Assembly: GCF_047302405.1 (NCBI RefSeq)
Contig: NZ_CP154853.1
Coordinates: 3,534,001 to 3,598,000 of the forward strand
Direction: 5' to 3'
Origin: Alkalihalobacillus sp047302405
GTDB taxonomy: Bacteria > Bacillota > Bacilli > Bacillales > Bacillaceae_D
DNA: 64,000 nt
The notes below the pieces were generated by a model. The model was not told the DNA's origin. It saw only the letters and a program-made list of their open reading frames with translations, and made no database searches. Made by a program: the position numbers and the translations under genes. Below are positions 8,760 through 17,699 of this stretch, piece by piece. Numbering within the stretch: position 1 is the stretch's first letter; each line of letters starts with the position of its first letter.

Positions 8760-9344
8760 TCAGACACTCTTCTCAAATCGGCTTGGTTTTAGGAATAGTT
8801 CTATTCGTTTGTTTTCTTCTAAATATGGATAATAGCCTACTTTACCGGCGAAAATTTGCTCTAAGTATTCTGATTCTGGAAAATGACGTGGTTGCATTAA
8901 GTTCGGTGAAAACTTCGCAATCGGAACTTCCCCTTCATTTAATACGGTCGCTACAAACTGAGAACAGAAAAATGCATTTTTGCGCTTAAAATCATATTTA
9001 CACATTAAAGCAATCATACCAAGAATATTATACCGATACATTTCGCGTTGAATCGAAATTTGCTCCACTTTCCGTTTCATTCGCTCAAAATCACGTTCAC
9101 TAACCTCACAACGATAGACTTCACAATTAGCTCTTTGAAAAATAAATGAGTGCATATCTTCTTTCACAAATCCACCAACAAATGGATTATGTGGGCGCTT
9201 CCTTCCAAAGCTATAAACCTCAGTAAGTTCTTTATTAAATGAAATCGAAACATGATTCAATTGTTCTTTTGTATACAGTCTGATGGCCTTTGCAAATAAA
9301 GTACCTGTGTCAGATAATAAAATATAAATATATCTTTTCCTCAT
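8760..9344 (-). CDS. YiiX-like permuted papain-fold (NlpC/P60 superfamily) putative amidase
   Basis: A soluble protein of 194 residues without signal peptide. Conserved-looking positions are NHVSISF (candidate catalytic His, about residue 28) and AFFCSQFVATVL (candidate catalytic Cys, about residue 128), in the His-first, Cys-later order of the circularly permuted YiiX/LRAT-like branch of the NlpC/P60 fold. Both end in a Cys-Ser pair preceding a hydrophobic helix, as usual there. Start chosen at ATG 9344 with AAGGGT eight bases upstream; a TTG three codons earlier, behind AGGAG, is a real alternative. A terminator-like hairpin sits in its leader. The substrate is not identifiable. Confidence 0.65.
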   Translation of the reverse strand: MRKRYIYILLSDTGTLFAKAIRLYTKEQLNHVSISFNKELTEVYSFGRKRPHNPFVGGFVKEDMHSFIFQRANCEVYRCEVSERDFERMKRKVEQISIQREMYRYNILGMIALMCKYDFKRKNAFFCSQFVATVLNEGEVPIAKFSPNLMQPRHFPESEYLEQIFAGKVGYYPYLEENKRIELFLKPSRFEKSV

Positions 9345-9443
9345 AGAAATCAACCCTTGCTCCTCAATTAAAGGCTTAATAAAATAAATAAAATAGAATG
9401 AATGCAAAACAATTTTCCCTCTTACATTATCATCAATAAAAAA

Positions 9444-9480
9444 GATAAAGAGAACAATCTTGAGGGTGATTGGTTCTCAG
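9444..9480 (-). promoter_or_regulatory. Terminator-like hairpin in the leader of the amidase gene
   Basis: Minus strand: GAGAACCAATC pairs with GATTGTTCTC, followed by TTTATCTTTTTT, about 100 bases before the ATG at 9344. Upstream (9481-9540) is a structured stretch with CCCAA/TTGGG pairing. There is no other minus-strand gene between here and the rpoN terminator at 9792-9837, so this is either an attenuator/riboswitch-type leader or the end of a small RNA. I recognise no known riboswitch class. The remainder of 9541-9790 is AT-rich and shows no gene. Confidence 0.5.
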
Positions 9481-9791
9481 CCTTAAGACGGATATTCCCC
9501 AAGTAGAAGAATTGGGAGCCCTACAGATACACCATAAACAAGACACAAATTTCCATTCACATAAATTGACAACATTGATAAAATAACCTATTTTTTTCAA
9601 ATTAAATAATACATACATTCTACATAACTATCGATAAGATTACTATCTTTTTTTTACTTTTACATGATGTGCCTTTTATAACATTAGACGAACAAAAATA
9701 AATAGACCCCTACACTCTTCCATTAAAAAATAATTTCTATAAGCAACCTATTAATTATACGTTTATCAACACCTTTTTGTTTCAACTCTAT

Positions 9792-9837
9792 AAAAAAACT
9801 TCTATATCAAAAAGCAAATGCTTCGAATAGAAGTTTT
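9792..9837 (-). terminator. Intrinsic terminator of the PRODH-rpoN operon
   Basis: Minus strand: AAAACTTCTAT and ATAGAAGTTTT arms with an inner AAGCATTTGCTT hairpin, then TTTTTTT, 40 bases past the rpoN stop. Confidence 0.85.
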
Positions 9838-9877
9838 AGACCTTATTTCATTCATTTACAATAAAACCATTCCTCAA

Positions 9878-11227
9878 CTAGGCATATCGTTTTCGTTTGC
9901 TAGAAGACGGTATCCTCAATTCATTACGATATTTAGCAATCGCTCTTCTCGATATTTCAATTTGGTGTTCCTTTTGCAAATAGTCGACCAATTTCTGATC
10001 AGACAATGGCTTTTCTTTATTTTCTTTTGCAATCAACTGCTTTAATAACTGCTTTATCGATTCAGATGTGTTTGCTGAATCCTCTCGATTAGAACTTACA
10101 GCCGATGAAAAAAAAGCTTTCAATTCCAATAATCCTTTTGGCGATTGTAAATATTTATTACTTGTCACCCGACTCACTGTAGATTCATGAATCTCTAGCT
10201 CATCTGCTACATCCTTTAAAATAAGAGGCCTTAAAGAAGCATTTTTGAAAATAAAATCAGCTTGATGACGAACAATCACTTCCGTTACTCTTTTTAATGT
10301 GGATTGTCTTTTTTCAATACTCGTTAACAGCCATTTTACTTCTTCATGCTTCAAGCGAACATATTTAGTCACATCTTCATTTGGATTATGCATCATCTTT
10401 ACATATTGCTGATTCACCGTGATACGTGGGATTCTCTCCATATGAACATGGACTTTAACTTCATTTGTCTCTTTATCTAAATAAACACTCACATCTGGAG
10501 TTACATATCTCGTTAAACTTGATTGAAAATTTAAACCTGGCCTCGGCTGAAGTTGCTGTATGAAGTCATAAGCTTGTTGCACTTCTAAAAGATTTATCGA
10601 ACAACTTTTGGCAATCTCCTTCCATCTCTTATTCGCCAAATTGTCAAGATGCTCTACGACAATTTGCTCAACTAAGAGATGACGAGATTCTAACTGTTGC
10701 AATTGGATTAACAAACATTCCTTTAGTGTTCTTGCTCCAACTCCGTATGGTTCAAACTGCTGTAAGGTCGATAATATTTCCTCTGCCTCTTCAATTGATA
10801 TTTTTAATTCTGAACACAATTCATCTAATGGATAGGATAAATAACCATCATCGTTTAAATGATTAATAAAATAACATAGCTGCTCAAATTGAATACTAGT
10901 AAGTGGCAAAAATCTAGCTTGTTCAATTAAATAAGGATGTAGACCTGTTGACTCTTCAGAAATTTGTTCAAGCCAATTTGTCTCACTTTCCACTCCACTT
11001 GATTGTCGAGCTTTTCTCACCTCATAATCCGGCTGAAACTCGTCATTTTTAGTGGCCTCTTTTTCAGATTGCAACTCAACTTCCAATAATGGATTTTCTA
11101 ACGCTTGTTCTTCAATATGAGCAATTAATTCATGCGTTGACAGTTGAAGCAAGGATATGGCGTGACGTAGTTCTGTTGTCATATATAAGTCAGTACGCTG
11201 CTTTTGAACCAAACTAAAATCAAGCAT
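9878..11227 (-). CDS. rpoN: RNA polymerase sigma-54 factor (RpoN/SigL)
   Basis: At 449 residues this is a full-length sigma-54. Region I (about residues 5-50) has the Gln/Leu-rich pattern with LQLSTHELIAHIEEQALENP, the central core-binding region follows, the HTH around residues 350-385 contains IHESTVSRVTSNKY, and the RpoN box near the C-terminus is SRRAIAKYR. It directs polymerase to -24/-12 promoters that need an AAA+ activator. It begins 23 bases after the proline dehydrogenase gene and shares its terminator, an unusual position: rpoN should be co-transcribed with a sigma-54 target gene. An own promoter inside the upstream gene cannot be excluded. Confidence 0.97.
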   Translation of the reverse strand: MLDFSLVQKQRTDLYMTTELRHAISLLQLSTHELIAHIEEQALENPLLEVELQSEKEATKNDEFQPDYEVRKARQSSGVESETNWLEQISEESTGLHPYLIEQARFLPLTSIQFEQLCYFINHLNDDGYLSYPLDELCSELKISIEEAEEILSTLQQFEPYGVGARTLKECLLIQLQQLESRHLLVEQIVVEHLDNLANKRWKEIAKSCSINLLEVQQAYDFIQQLQPRPGLNFQSSLTRYVTPDVSVYLDKETNEVKVHVHMERIPRITVNQQYVKMMHNPNEDVTKYVRLKHEEVKWLLTSIEKRQSTLKRVTEVIVRHQADFIFKNASLRPLILKDVADELEIHESTVSRVTSNKYLQSPKGLLELKAFFSSAVSSNREDSANTSESIKQLLKQLIAKENKEKPLSDQKLVDYLQKEHQIEISRRAIAKYRNELRIPSSSKRKRYA

Positions 11228-11250
11228 CCTCGTTCACTCCTTACAAGATT

Positions 11251-12174
11251 TTACTTGTTTGAGAAGAGTCCTCGGAGAGCAAACTTTACATTTTGCGGCC
11301 GCTCAGCTAATCTCCTCATAAAGTAACCATACCAATCTTTCCCAAACGGTACATAGACTCTCATCGTATACCCTTCATCGGCAATACTTTGTTGCATTTC
11401 CGTTCTCATGCCATACAACATTTGAAACTCAAACTGTGACTTAGGAATATTATTCTCTTTAGCAAACGCTTTCACCTTCTTAATTATATGATGATCATGG
11501 GAAGCAATTGCTGTATATTTTCCATTTAACAAATGTTTTTTTATAATATTGAAATAATTCTCATCAACTTTTTCTTTCTCTTGGTAAGCAACCTTGGCTG
11601 GCTCTTTATAAGCGCCTTTTACTAATCGTAAGCTAAGATCCTGTAATTCGTCTACATCTTTTTCAGCTCGATGCAAATAAGCTTGAATCACGGTTCCAAT
11701 ATTTTCATAATCTTTCCTTAACTCGGCTAAAATATCTAGTGTTTTCTGACACCTCGTATAGTCCTCCATATCAATCCTCATGAAGATATCATGTTTTTTG
11801 GCTACACCGACAATCTTCTTCATATTCTCTAAACAAAATTCCGCATTTATATCAAGTCCAAGTTGGGTCAGCTTGACCGACATATGTGAAGAAACTCCTG
11901 AAGACGCAATCGCTTCAAGCGTCTGAATCGCCATAGCTGTTGACTCTAAAGCTTCTTCTTTACTCTGCACATACTCGCCTAAATGATCGACTGTACAAAC
12001 AAGTCCTTTTTGATTTAATTCTTTTAATGATTCAATCATTTCTTCAATCGCAACTCCTGCCACAACTTGGGAAGCGCCAAATTTCAAGCCCCATTTTTTT
12101 GCCCCACTACTAATCAATCGATTATGCGATAAAAACAAAAAGAAATTCCGCGAAACCTTTTCAACCACCATCAT
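11251..12174 (-). CDS. putB: Proline dehydrogenase (FAD-dependent, PRODH)
   Basis: A monofunctional PRODH of 307 residues, the usual Gram-positive length. Typical motifs are LRLVKGAYKEPA, FQMLYGMRTEMQ and the C-terminal YFMRRLAERPQN, which line the FAD/proline pocket. It oxidises proline to pyrroline-5-carboxylate, feeding the P5C dehydrogenase encoded at 14736. Start chosen at ATG 12174, seven bases after AAAGGAGG; the frame extends 30 codons upstream without an SD. A canonical sigma-54 promoter on this strand lies at 12379-12397, giving a leader of about 195 bases that contains a dispersed inverted repeat. First gene of a PRODH-rpoN operon. Confidence 0.95.
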   Translation of the reverse strand: MMVVEKVSRNFFLFLSHNRLISSGAKKWGLKFGASQVVAGVAIEEMIESLKELNQKGLVCTVDHLGEYVQSKEEALESTAMAIQTLEAIASSGVSSHMSVKLTQLGLDINAEFCLENMKKIVGVAKKHDIFMRIDMEDYTRCQKTLDILAELRKDYENIGTVIQAYLHRAEKDVDELQDLSLRLVKGAYKEPAKVAYQEKEKVDENYFNIIKKHLLNGKYTAIASHDHHIIKKVKAFAKENNIPKSQFEFQMLYGMRTEMQQSIADEGYTMRVYVPFGKDWYGYFMRRLAERPQNVKFALRGLFSNK

Positions 12175-12196
12175 ACCAATTCCTCCTTTAATATAA

Positions 12197-12305
12197 AGCG
12201 AAGTCCGTTTGCTCAGAAGTGAGAAAAAATAAGAACAGCTGATGAAGACGCTTTTTGTCTTCATTCAGATGGGCGATTTTTCTCGAGCTTCTAACGGACG
12301 TAGCT
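12197..12305. repeat. Dispersed short inverted-repeat element, copy A
   Basis: Ends AGCGAAGTCCGTT (12197-12209) and AACGGACGTAGCT (12293-12305) are imperfect inverted repeats (11 of 13 pair). A second copy at 22146-22200 shares both ends and TTTTTCTCGAGCTTC. Copy A has an extra internal hairpin TGAAGAC/GTCTTCA. Both copies lie just before the SD of a minus-strand gene. Confidence 0.75.
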
Positions 12306-12378
12306 GGATTTAATATGAAACAAAGTCTTTGCAAGTGTGTGCTACGTCCCTTTTCCACAACTTATATACTTCTATCTA

Positions 12379-12397
12379 TTGCAAATTCCGCGCCAAA
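12379..12397 (-). promoter_or_regulatory. Sigma-54 (-24/-12) promoter of the proline dehydrogenase operon
   Basis: Minus strand TTGGCGCGGAATTTGCAA: GG at 12394-12393 and GC at 12382-12381 have exact -24/-12 spacing; TGGCGCG-N4-TTGC closely fits the consensus TGGCACG-N4-TTGC. Expected start near 12370. Confidence 0.85.
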
Positions 12398-12595
12398 TAA
12401 TTGTTTTTCTAATAAACTATTCCTTCTTAAAATTCATGCCGATTTTCCCGTCTTTTTCTTTGTCTATTAAAAAAGATAAAAACTTCCTGTATTTGAAAGC
12501 GAAAAGATATAGAATTATTAGACATTTTTGTTTATGATGAAGAAAATAGTTATACACATTTGTCTTAATGAGTTTACATTTAGGAGGGCTTTCAT

Positions 12596-14173
12596 TTGAA
12601 AACAGCTTTTCAACTTAAGGAAATGGCTAAACCATTAACCGAACGTCTACCAATCAATGAGATGAAAATAGTTTCTGAGGATTTGCATATCCTTGACTTG
12701 CCCACGCTCGAACTCGGTCAGGATTTTCTTTTAGAAAACGTTGAAGGAAACTTAGTTGGCTGGGTATCTATGGATGATTTTGTCCTAAAGCTTTTTCAAT
12801 ATACAAAAGAAATAAGTGCCTTTTACGACACTTTACTGACGAATGTGGAAGATGCGATTGCGATTACAGACACAAACGGAAATGTGAGTGCTTGGAATCG
12901 CAAATCAGAAGAAATGTATCGACTAAAAAAAGAAGAAATTATCGGACAACCAATTACCAACTTTTTCGAGAAAGAAGCTCTTATTTTATTATCAACCATG
13001 CAAACGCAGCTTGGTGTTCATCAACAATACAATCAACCACGCCCGAACGTACATGTACTCATTAACAGTGCACCGGTCTATGTCGACAATAAGATTATTG
13101 GCGGTCTTTCCATTGAACGTGATATTACCGATATGGTGAAACTAAATGAACACCTATCTGAAACAACGGCTTACTTGCATGATTTAGAGCAGAATGTAAA
13201 TGGGCAAGCCGAGCCATCTTTTCAAAAAATAAAAGGTAGAAGTACCAAATTACAAGAAGCCATTACATTAGCTAAAAAAGTTGCTAGTACAGATGCCCCC
13301 GTTCTAATTACGGGTGAAAGCGGGGTCGGTAAAGAGCTTTTTGCAGAAGGTACTCACCAAGCAAGCAAACGGAACAAGAAGCCCTTTATTGCGATCAATT
13401 GTGGAGCGATACCGAATGCATTATTTGAAAGTGAGCTTTTTGGTTATGAACAAGGGGCCTTTACCGGAGCTGCACGCGGAGGTAAAAAGGGGAAATTTGA
13501 TTTAGCAAAAGGGGGTACCCTCTTCTTAGATGAAGTTGGTGAGATGCCACTGGAGCTCCAAGTAAAATTATTACGCGTTCTTCAAGAAAAACAATATTAT
13601 CGTGTTGGTGGAACGGAATCGATCCCATTTGACGTTCGCATCATTACGGCTACGAATCGTGATATTGAGCAAATGGTTTTAAATGGTCGCTTTAGAGAGG
13701 ACCTCTACTACCGCCTTAATGTGATCGCGATTCACGTCCCTCCTCTACGGGAAAGAATCGAGGACGTCCCAGCTCTCGTCCAGTTATTTTTGAAAGAGTT
13801 TTCTTTTAAATACTCAACACCAGCACCACATATCGACTCGGAAGTGATGTATGCTTTTATGCAACACCGTTGGCAAGGAAACATTAGACAGTTGAGGAAT
13901 ATCATTGAACGTCTCGTCATACTCGGAAGTGATACTGATACAATTAATGCTAAACATCTGCCTCCAAATTTTTTCGAATCACAACAAACGAAACTTACTG
14001 AGCCACTAGGTGAAAGTACTCCTACTATAGAAGATACTAGTCACTCTATTAATAAAGAGCAAATTGTAAGTGCCCTAGACAAAACATACGGCAACCGCTC
14101 TGCTGCTGCCAAAATCTTAGGAATATCAAGAGCCACATTATATAACAAAATGAAAAAATACAAATTAAACTAG
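12596..14173 (+). CDS. Sigma-54-dependent transcriptional activator (PAS-AAA+-Fis), proline catabolism regulator
   Basis: An enhancer-binding protein of 525 residues. An N-terminal region of unknown fold (1-75) is followed by a PAS domain (about 80-185; TDTNGNVSAWNRKSEEMYRL), an AAA+ domain (about 210-440) with Walker A GESGVGKE, the sigma-54-contacting GAFTGA loop and Walker B GTLFLDEVGEM, and a Fis-type HTH at the end (NRSAAAKILGISRATLYNKM). There is no receiver domain, so a ligand or the PAS domain sets activity, as in RocR/BkdR. Start is TTG at 12596, seven bases after GGAGGG. It lies between two sigma-54 promoters for proline genes, so activation of these by proline or a derivative is the obvious inference. 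Confidence 0.95.
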   Translation: MKTAFQLKEMAKPLTERLPINEMKIVSEDLHILDLPTLELGQDFLLENVEGNLVGWVSMDDFVLKLFQYTKEISAFYDTLLTNVEDAIAITDTNGNVSAWNRKSEEMYRLKKEEIIGQPITNFFEKEALILLSTMQTQLGVHQQYNQPRPNVHVLINSAPVYVDNKIIGGLSIERDITDMVKLNEHLSETTAYLHDLEQNVNGQAEPSFQKIKGRSTKLQEAITLAKKVASTDAPVLITGESGVGKELFAEGTHQASKRNKKPFIAINCGAIPNALFESELFGYEQGAFTGAARGGKKGKFDLAKGGTLFLDEVGEMPLELQVKLLRVLQEKQYYRVGGTESIPFDVRIITATNRDIEQMVLNGRFREDLYYRLNVIAIHVPPLRERIEDVPALVQLFLKEFSFKYSTPAPHIDSEVMYAFMQHRWQGNIRQLRNIIERLVILGSDTDTINAKHLPPNFFESQQTKLTEPLGESTPTIEDTSHSINKEQIVSALDKTYGNRSAAAKILGISRATLYNKMKKYKLN

Positions 14174-14213
14174 TGTTCCTTTTTAATAACCTATTCTAAG
14201 TATCCTTGTAAAT

Positions 14214-14264
14214 AATCCGGAATGATAACCTCTTTTCTTCGGCTATCTTCCGGATTAGTTTTTT
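14214..14264 (+). terminator. Intrinsic terminator after the sigma-54 activator gene
   Basis: AATCCGGAA (14214-14222) pairs with TTCCGGATT (14248-14256), then AGTTTTTTG. The stretch from here to the promoter at 14625 is AT-rich, without gene; it holds one TGTCTA-type motif (14501-14512). Confidence 0.85.
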
Positions 14265-14624
14265 GTTCTTATTTACCTACCTAAAAAACATTGAATGACT
14301 TTGCTGCCTAAAGCTTGAATTTAATTGGCCTTTCCCCCTTTGTTGCTCCTGACTTTTCCTACATTATTTATCTTTCAATCTAAAAATCCCATAGTACTTC
14401 AGAGCTTTAAAACAGTTTTTCTCCTAATTTTTTATATTTTCTGATTTTTTTACTAGTTATTCAGCCAGCAAATCTGTTTTTAGTCAAATAAATAAACAAA
14501 ACTGTCTAAACATTTACACTTATGTATAAATCATATTAAACGATTACATTAAAATAAATCATTATATTTTAATAGAAAGCTATCTGTCAGCAATGAACAC
14601 TTCTTGGTTCGTTAAATAAAAAAG

Positions 14625-14642
14625 TTGGCATATAAATTGCAT
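14625..14642 (+). promoter_or_regulatory. Sigma-54 (-24/-12) promoter of the P5C dehydrogenase gene
   Basis: TTGGCATATAAATTGCAT has GG at 14627-14628 and GC at 14639-14640, exactly -24/-12 spaced. Expected start near 14652, some 85 bases before the ATG. TAGACA/TGTCT motifs follow at 14651-14700. Confidence 0.85.
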
Positions 14643-14735
14643 AATAGTTCATTAGACAATCAAATAGACAAAATTCATAAAAAATATTTGTCTTTAAGCT
14701 TTACTTAAAATTCGAAATCGAAAGGATGATCTCTC

Positions 14736-16286
14736 ATGACTTGGGATTACAAACATGAACCATTTACAGATTTTAGCGATAGCACCAATCAAGCAGCATT
14801 TAAGGAAGCTTTAACATTAGTAAAGAAAGAATTAGGAAAAGAATATCCGATTGTAATTGGTGGGAAGAAAATTTTTACCGAGGATAAAATTGTTTCGGAG
14901 AACCCATCCAATCATAAAGAAATTGTCGGCTATGTTTCAAAAGCATCTCGCGATCATGCGGAGCAAGCCCATGAAGCGGCTCAAGAAGCTTTTAAAACGT
15001 GGAAAACTTGGTCAGCTGAGTCACGTGCGGCGATTCTTTTCCGTGCGGCAGGATTAATTCGTAAAAGAAAACATGAATTTTCAGCTTATCTTGTTTATGA
15101 AGCTGGGAAACCGTGGAAAGAAGCGGATGCCGATACAGCGGAAGGAATCGACTTCCTCGAATATTATGGCAGACAAATGCTTTCTTTAAAAGATGGCGTC
15201 AAAATTCACAGTCGTGAACAAGTCGAGCATAATCAATACAACTACATTCCATTAGGAGTTGGAGTAACGATTTCTCCTTGGAATTTCGCCTTTGCGATTA
15301 TGGCAGGAACGACGATTGCACCCGTTGTCGCTGGTAATACCGTTCTTTTAAAACCAGCAAGTACAACTCCTGTTATCGCTTATAAGTTTATGGAGATCTT
15401 AGAAGAAGCAGGACTGCCAGCAGGAGTGGTCAACTTCATTCCAGGTAGCGGTTCTGAAATCGGTGACTATTTAGTTGACCATCCGAAAACGGCTTTTGTT
15501 AACTTCACAGGTTCCAAAGATGTTGGCGTACGCATTTATGAACGGGCTGCAAAAGTACATCCTGGCCAAAAGTGGTTCAAACGTGTAGCGATTGAAATGG
15601 GCGGAAAAGATACAATCATCGTTGATAACGACAGCAATATCGAAACAGCTGTCCAATCGATTGTACAATCGGCGTTTGGTTTCTCTGGACAAAAATGTTC
15701 AGCTTGCTCAAGAGCCGTTATACACGAGGATGTCTATGATGAAGTGTTAGAAAAAGTTGTCGCAGAAACAGAGAAATTAACCGTTGGTGATCCTACTGAT
15801 TATACAAACTATATGGGCCCAGTTAATGACCAGGCCGCTTTTGATAAAGTGAAGCAATATATTGAAATTGGGTCTTCTGAAGGGAAACTAATGATAGGCG
15901 GAACAGGCGATAATTCAACAGGATACTTTGTGAATCCAACCGTATTTGCAGACGTTGCCCCAGATGCACGACTTATGCAAGAAGAAATTTTCGGACCGGT
16001 TGTCGCCTTCTCAAAAGCGAAGGATTTTGATGAACTTTTAGAAATTGCTAATAACACAGAGTACGGGCTAACAGGAGCGATTATCTCTAATAACCGTGAA
16101 CACCTTGAAAGAGCTCGTCATGAGTTCCATGTCGGCAACCTTTATTTCAACCGTAGTTGTACAGGGGCCATTGTTGGTTATCAACCATTTGGTGGATTTA
16201 ATATGTCTGGTACAGACTCTAAAGCAGGCGGACCCGATCATTTATTATTATTCTTACAACCAAAAACCGTTTCAGATGCTTTATAA
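14736..16286 (+). CDS. putC: 1-pyrroline-5-carboxylate dehydrogenase (RocA/PutC type)
   Basis: An NAD-dependent aldehyde dehydrogenase of 516 residues, normal for the bacillar RocA/PutC enzyme. Motifs: ISPWNFAFAI (cofactor loop), NFTGSKDVGV, IEMGGKD with the general-base Glu, and GFSGQKCSACSR with the catalytic Cys near residue 320. It oxidises P5C (glutamate semialdehyde) to glutamate, the second step after proline dehydrogenase. Good SD (AAAGGATGA). Its own sigma-54 promoter and terminator make it monocistronic. Whether it also serves arginine/ornithine breakdown through the neighbouring ornithine aminotransferase is plausible. Confidence 0.96.
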   Translation: MTWDYKHEPFTDFSDSTNQAAFKEALTLVKKELGKEYPIVIGGKKIFTEDKIVSENPSNHKEIVGYVSKASRDHAEQAHEAAQEAFKTWKTWSAESRAAILFRAAGLIRKRKHEFSAYLVYEAGKPWKEADADTAEGIDFLEYYGRQMLSLKDGVKIHSREQVEHNQYNYIPLGVGVTISPWNFAFAIMAGTTIAPVVAGNTVLLKPASTTPVIAYKFMEILEEAGLPAGVVNFIPGSGSEIGDYLVDHPKTAFVNFTGSKDVGVRIYERAAKVHPGQKWFKRVAIEMGGKDTIIVDNDSNIETAVQSIVQSAFGFSGQKCSACSRAVIHEDVYDEVLEKVVAETEKLTVGDPTDYTNYMGPVNDQAAFDKVKQYIEIGSSEGKLMIGGTGDNSTGYFVNPTVFADVAPDARLMQEEIFGPVVAFSKAKDFDELLEIANNTEYGLTGAIISNNREHLERARHEFHVGNLYFNRSCTGAIVGYQPFGGFNMSGTDSKAGGPDHLLLFLQPKTVSDAL

Positions 16287-16323
16287 GAATTAATATTCAT
16301 TTAATGTTAGCTAGAAAGGACTA

Positions 16324-16362
16324 TCTCAAAAGGCTACATCGCCTTTTGAGAAGCCTTTTTTC
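16324..16362 (+). terminator. Intrinsic terminator after putC
   Basis: Perfect 11-bp stem TCTCAAAAGGC (16324-16334) / GCCTTTTGAGA (16341-16351), followed by AGCCTTTTTT. Confidence 0.9.
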
Positions 16363-16426
16363 GGTTGATGAGCGTTCATATTACAGGGCGTATAACCCTT
16401 CATTTAAAAAGGCCTTCAAACAACAA

Positions 16427-16471
16427 AAGAAGCTTGTAAGTGGTACAAAACCATCACCCACAAGCTTCTTT
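16427..16471 (-). terminator. Probable terminator of rocD
   Basis: Minus strand: AAGAAGCTTGT and ACAAGCTTCTT arms with additional inner pairing, followed by TTGTTGTTTG; stem strong, T tract weak. Confidence 0.6.
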
Positions 16472-16505
16472 AATACTATTCTTCTACTTTATCCTTCAAA
16501 CCAGC

Positions 16506-17699
16506 TCAACTACTCAATACCTTTTTAATCCGCTCAAGGGCCCAGTCCAACTCTTCTTTTTTTATAACTAGTGGCGGGGCAAAGCGAATGACTTTTTCAT
16601 GTGTTTCCTTACATAAAAGGCCTTCTTCTTTTAACGACTCACAATATTTTCTAGCTGGTACTGTCAGCTCAACTCCGATAAATAAACCTTTTCCACGAAC
16701 TTCTTTAATAAGAGGATTGTCTATTTTCACTAGTTCAGATTTCAAATATTCGCCTAGCTCAAACGAACGCCAGGCCAATTTCTCTTCCTCAATCACATCG
16801 AGAGCCGCGATTGAAACCGCACACGCTAGTGGGTTTCCACCAAAAGTTGACCCATGTGACCCAGGTTCAAATACCCCTAAAATGTTTTGATTAGCCGCTA
16901 CTACTGAAATCGGAAATACCCCACCACCGAGGGCTTTCCCTAAAATATACATATCTGGCTCAACATCTTCCCAGTCACAAGCAAACATTTTTCCCGTTCT
17001 CCCTAGCCCGACTTGAATTTCATCGGCAATGAAAAGAACATTTTGCTCCTGGCAAACTTGAAAAGCTTCTTTTAAGAAACCCTCTTTAGGGACAATAATC
17101 CCTGCTTCTCCTTGAATTGGCTCTAATAGAAAAGCAGCTGTATTTTCCGTAATTGCCTCTTTTAAAGCATTTAGATCGCCATACGGAATAACCTTAATAC
17201 CAGGTAACATTGGTCCAAATCCTCTTTTATACTCTTCATTTGAAGAAAGCGAAACGGCTGTCATCGTTCGCCCGTGAAAGTTCTCTTCACAAACAATAAT
17301 CTCGGCTTGATTTTCTTTCACGCCTTTTATATCATAGGCCCATCGTCTCGCAGCTTTCACCGCTGTTTCAACCGCCTCTGCCCCTGTATTCATTGGCAAA
17401 ATCATTTCTTTTTTCGTTAAGTGGGCTACTTTTTCATAAAAAGGAGCAAGTTGATCGTTATGAAAAGCTCTTGATGTTAAAGTAATGTTATCCGCCTGAG
17501 CCTTTAGGGCTTGAGTGATCTTAGGATGGCAATGCCCTTGGTTAACCGCCGAATAGGCACTAAGCATATCCAAGTATCGATTGCCCTCTGGATCCCAAAC
17601 CCAGACTCCTTCTCCCTTATTGAGCACAACAGGTAGTGGATGATAATTATGAGCCCCATATTTTTCTGTCTTTTTTAGAATCTCTGAAGTTGCTGACAT
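16506..17699 (-). CDS. rocD: Ornithine aminotransferase
   Basis: A class-III PLP aminotransferase of 397 residues. Visible features are FIADEIQVGLGRTG, the PLP-binding Lys in LGKALGGGVFP and HGSTFGGNPLACA, matching RocD. It converts ornithine plus 2-oxoglutarate to glutamate semialdehyde (P5C) and glutamate, so its product enters the P5C dehydrogenase encoded next to it. ATG at 17699 chosen with GGAGG nine bases upstream. It converges on putC. No -24/-12 promoter was found in 17700-17930, so it may not belong to the sigma-54 module. Confidence 0.94.
   Translation of the reverse strand: MSATSEILKKTEKYGAHNYHPLPVVLNKGEGVWVWDPEGNRYLDMLSAYSAVNQGHCHPKITQALKAQADNITLTSRAFHNDQLAPFYEKVAHLTKKEMILPMNTGAEAVETAVKAARRWAYDIKGVKENQAEIIVCEENFHGRTMTAVSLSSNEEYKRGFGPMLPGIKVIPYGDLNALKEAITENTAAFLLEPIQGEAGIIVPKEGFLKEAFQVCQEQNVLFIADEIQVGLGRTGKMFACDWEDVEPDMYILGKALGGGVFPISVVAANQNILGVFEPGSHGSTFGGNPLACAVSIAALDVIEEEKLAWRSFELGEYLKSELVKIDNPLIKEVRGKGLFIGVELTVPARKYCESLKEEGLLCKETHEKVIRFAPPLVIKKEELDWALERIKKVLSS

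Noticed and set aside
9480..9500. GGCTGAGA-like string resembling a TPP riboswitch
   Set aside because: The other TPP-box parts (GGGGTGCC, CTGAGA followed by ACCC, CCTGATCTGGATAATGCC) are absent and the gene has no thiamine link.
9433..9618. 61-codon minus-strand frame before the amidase gene
   Set aside because: No SD and it overlaps the hairpin/terminator structure; more plausible as leader RNA.
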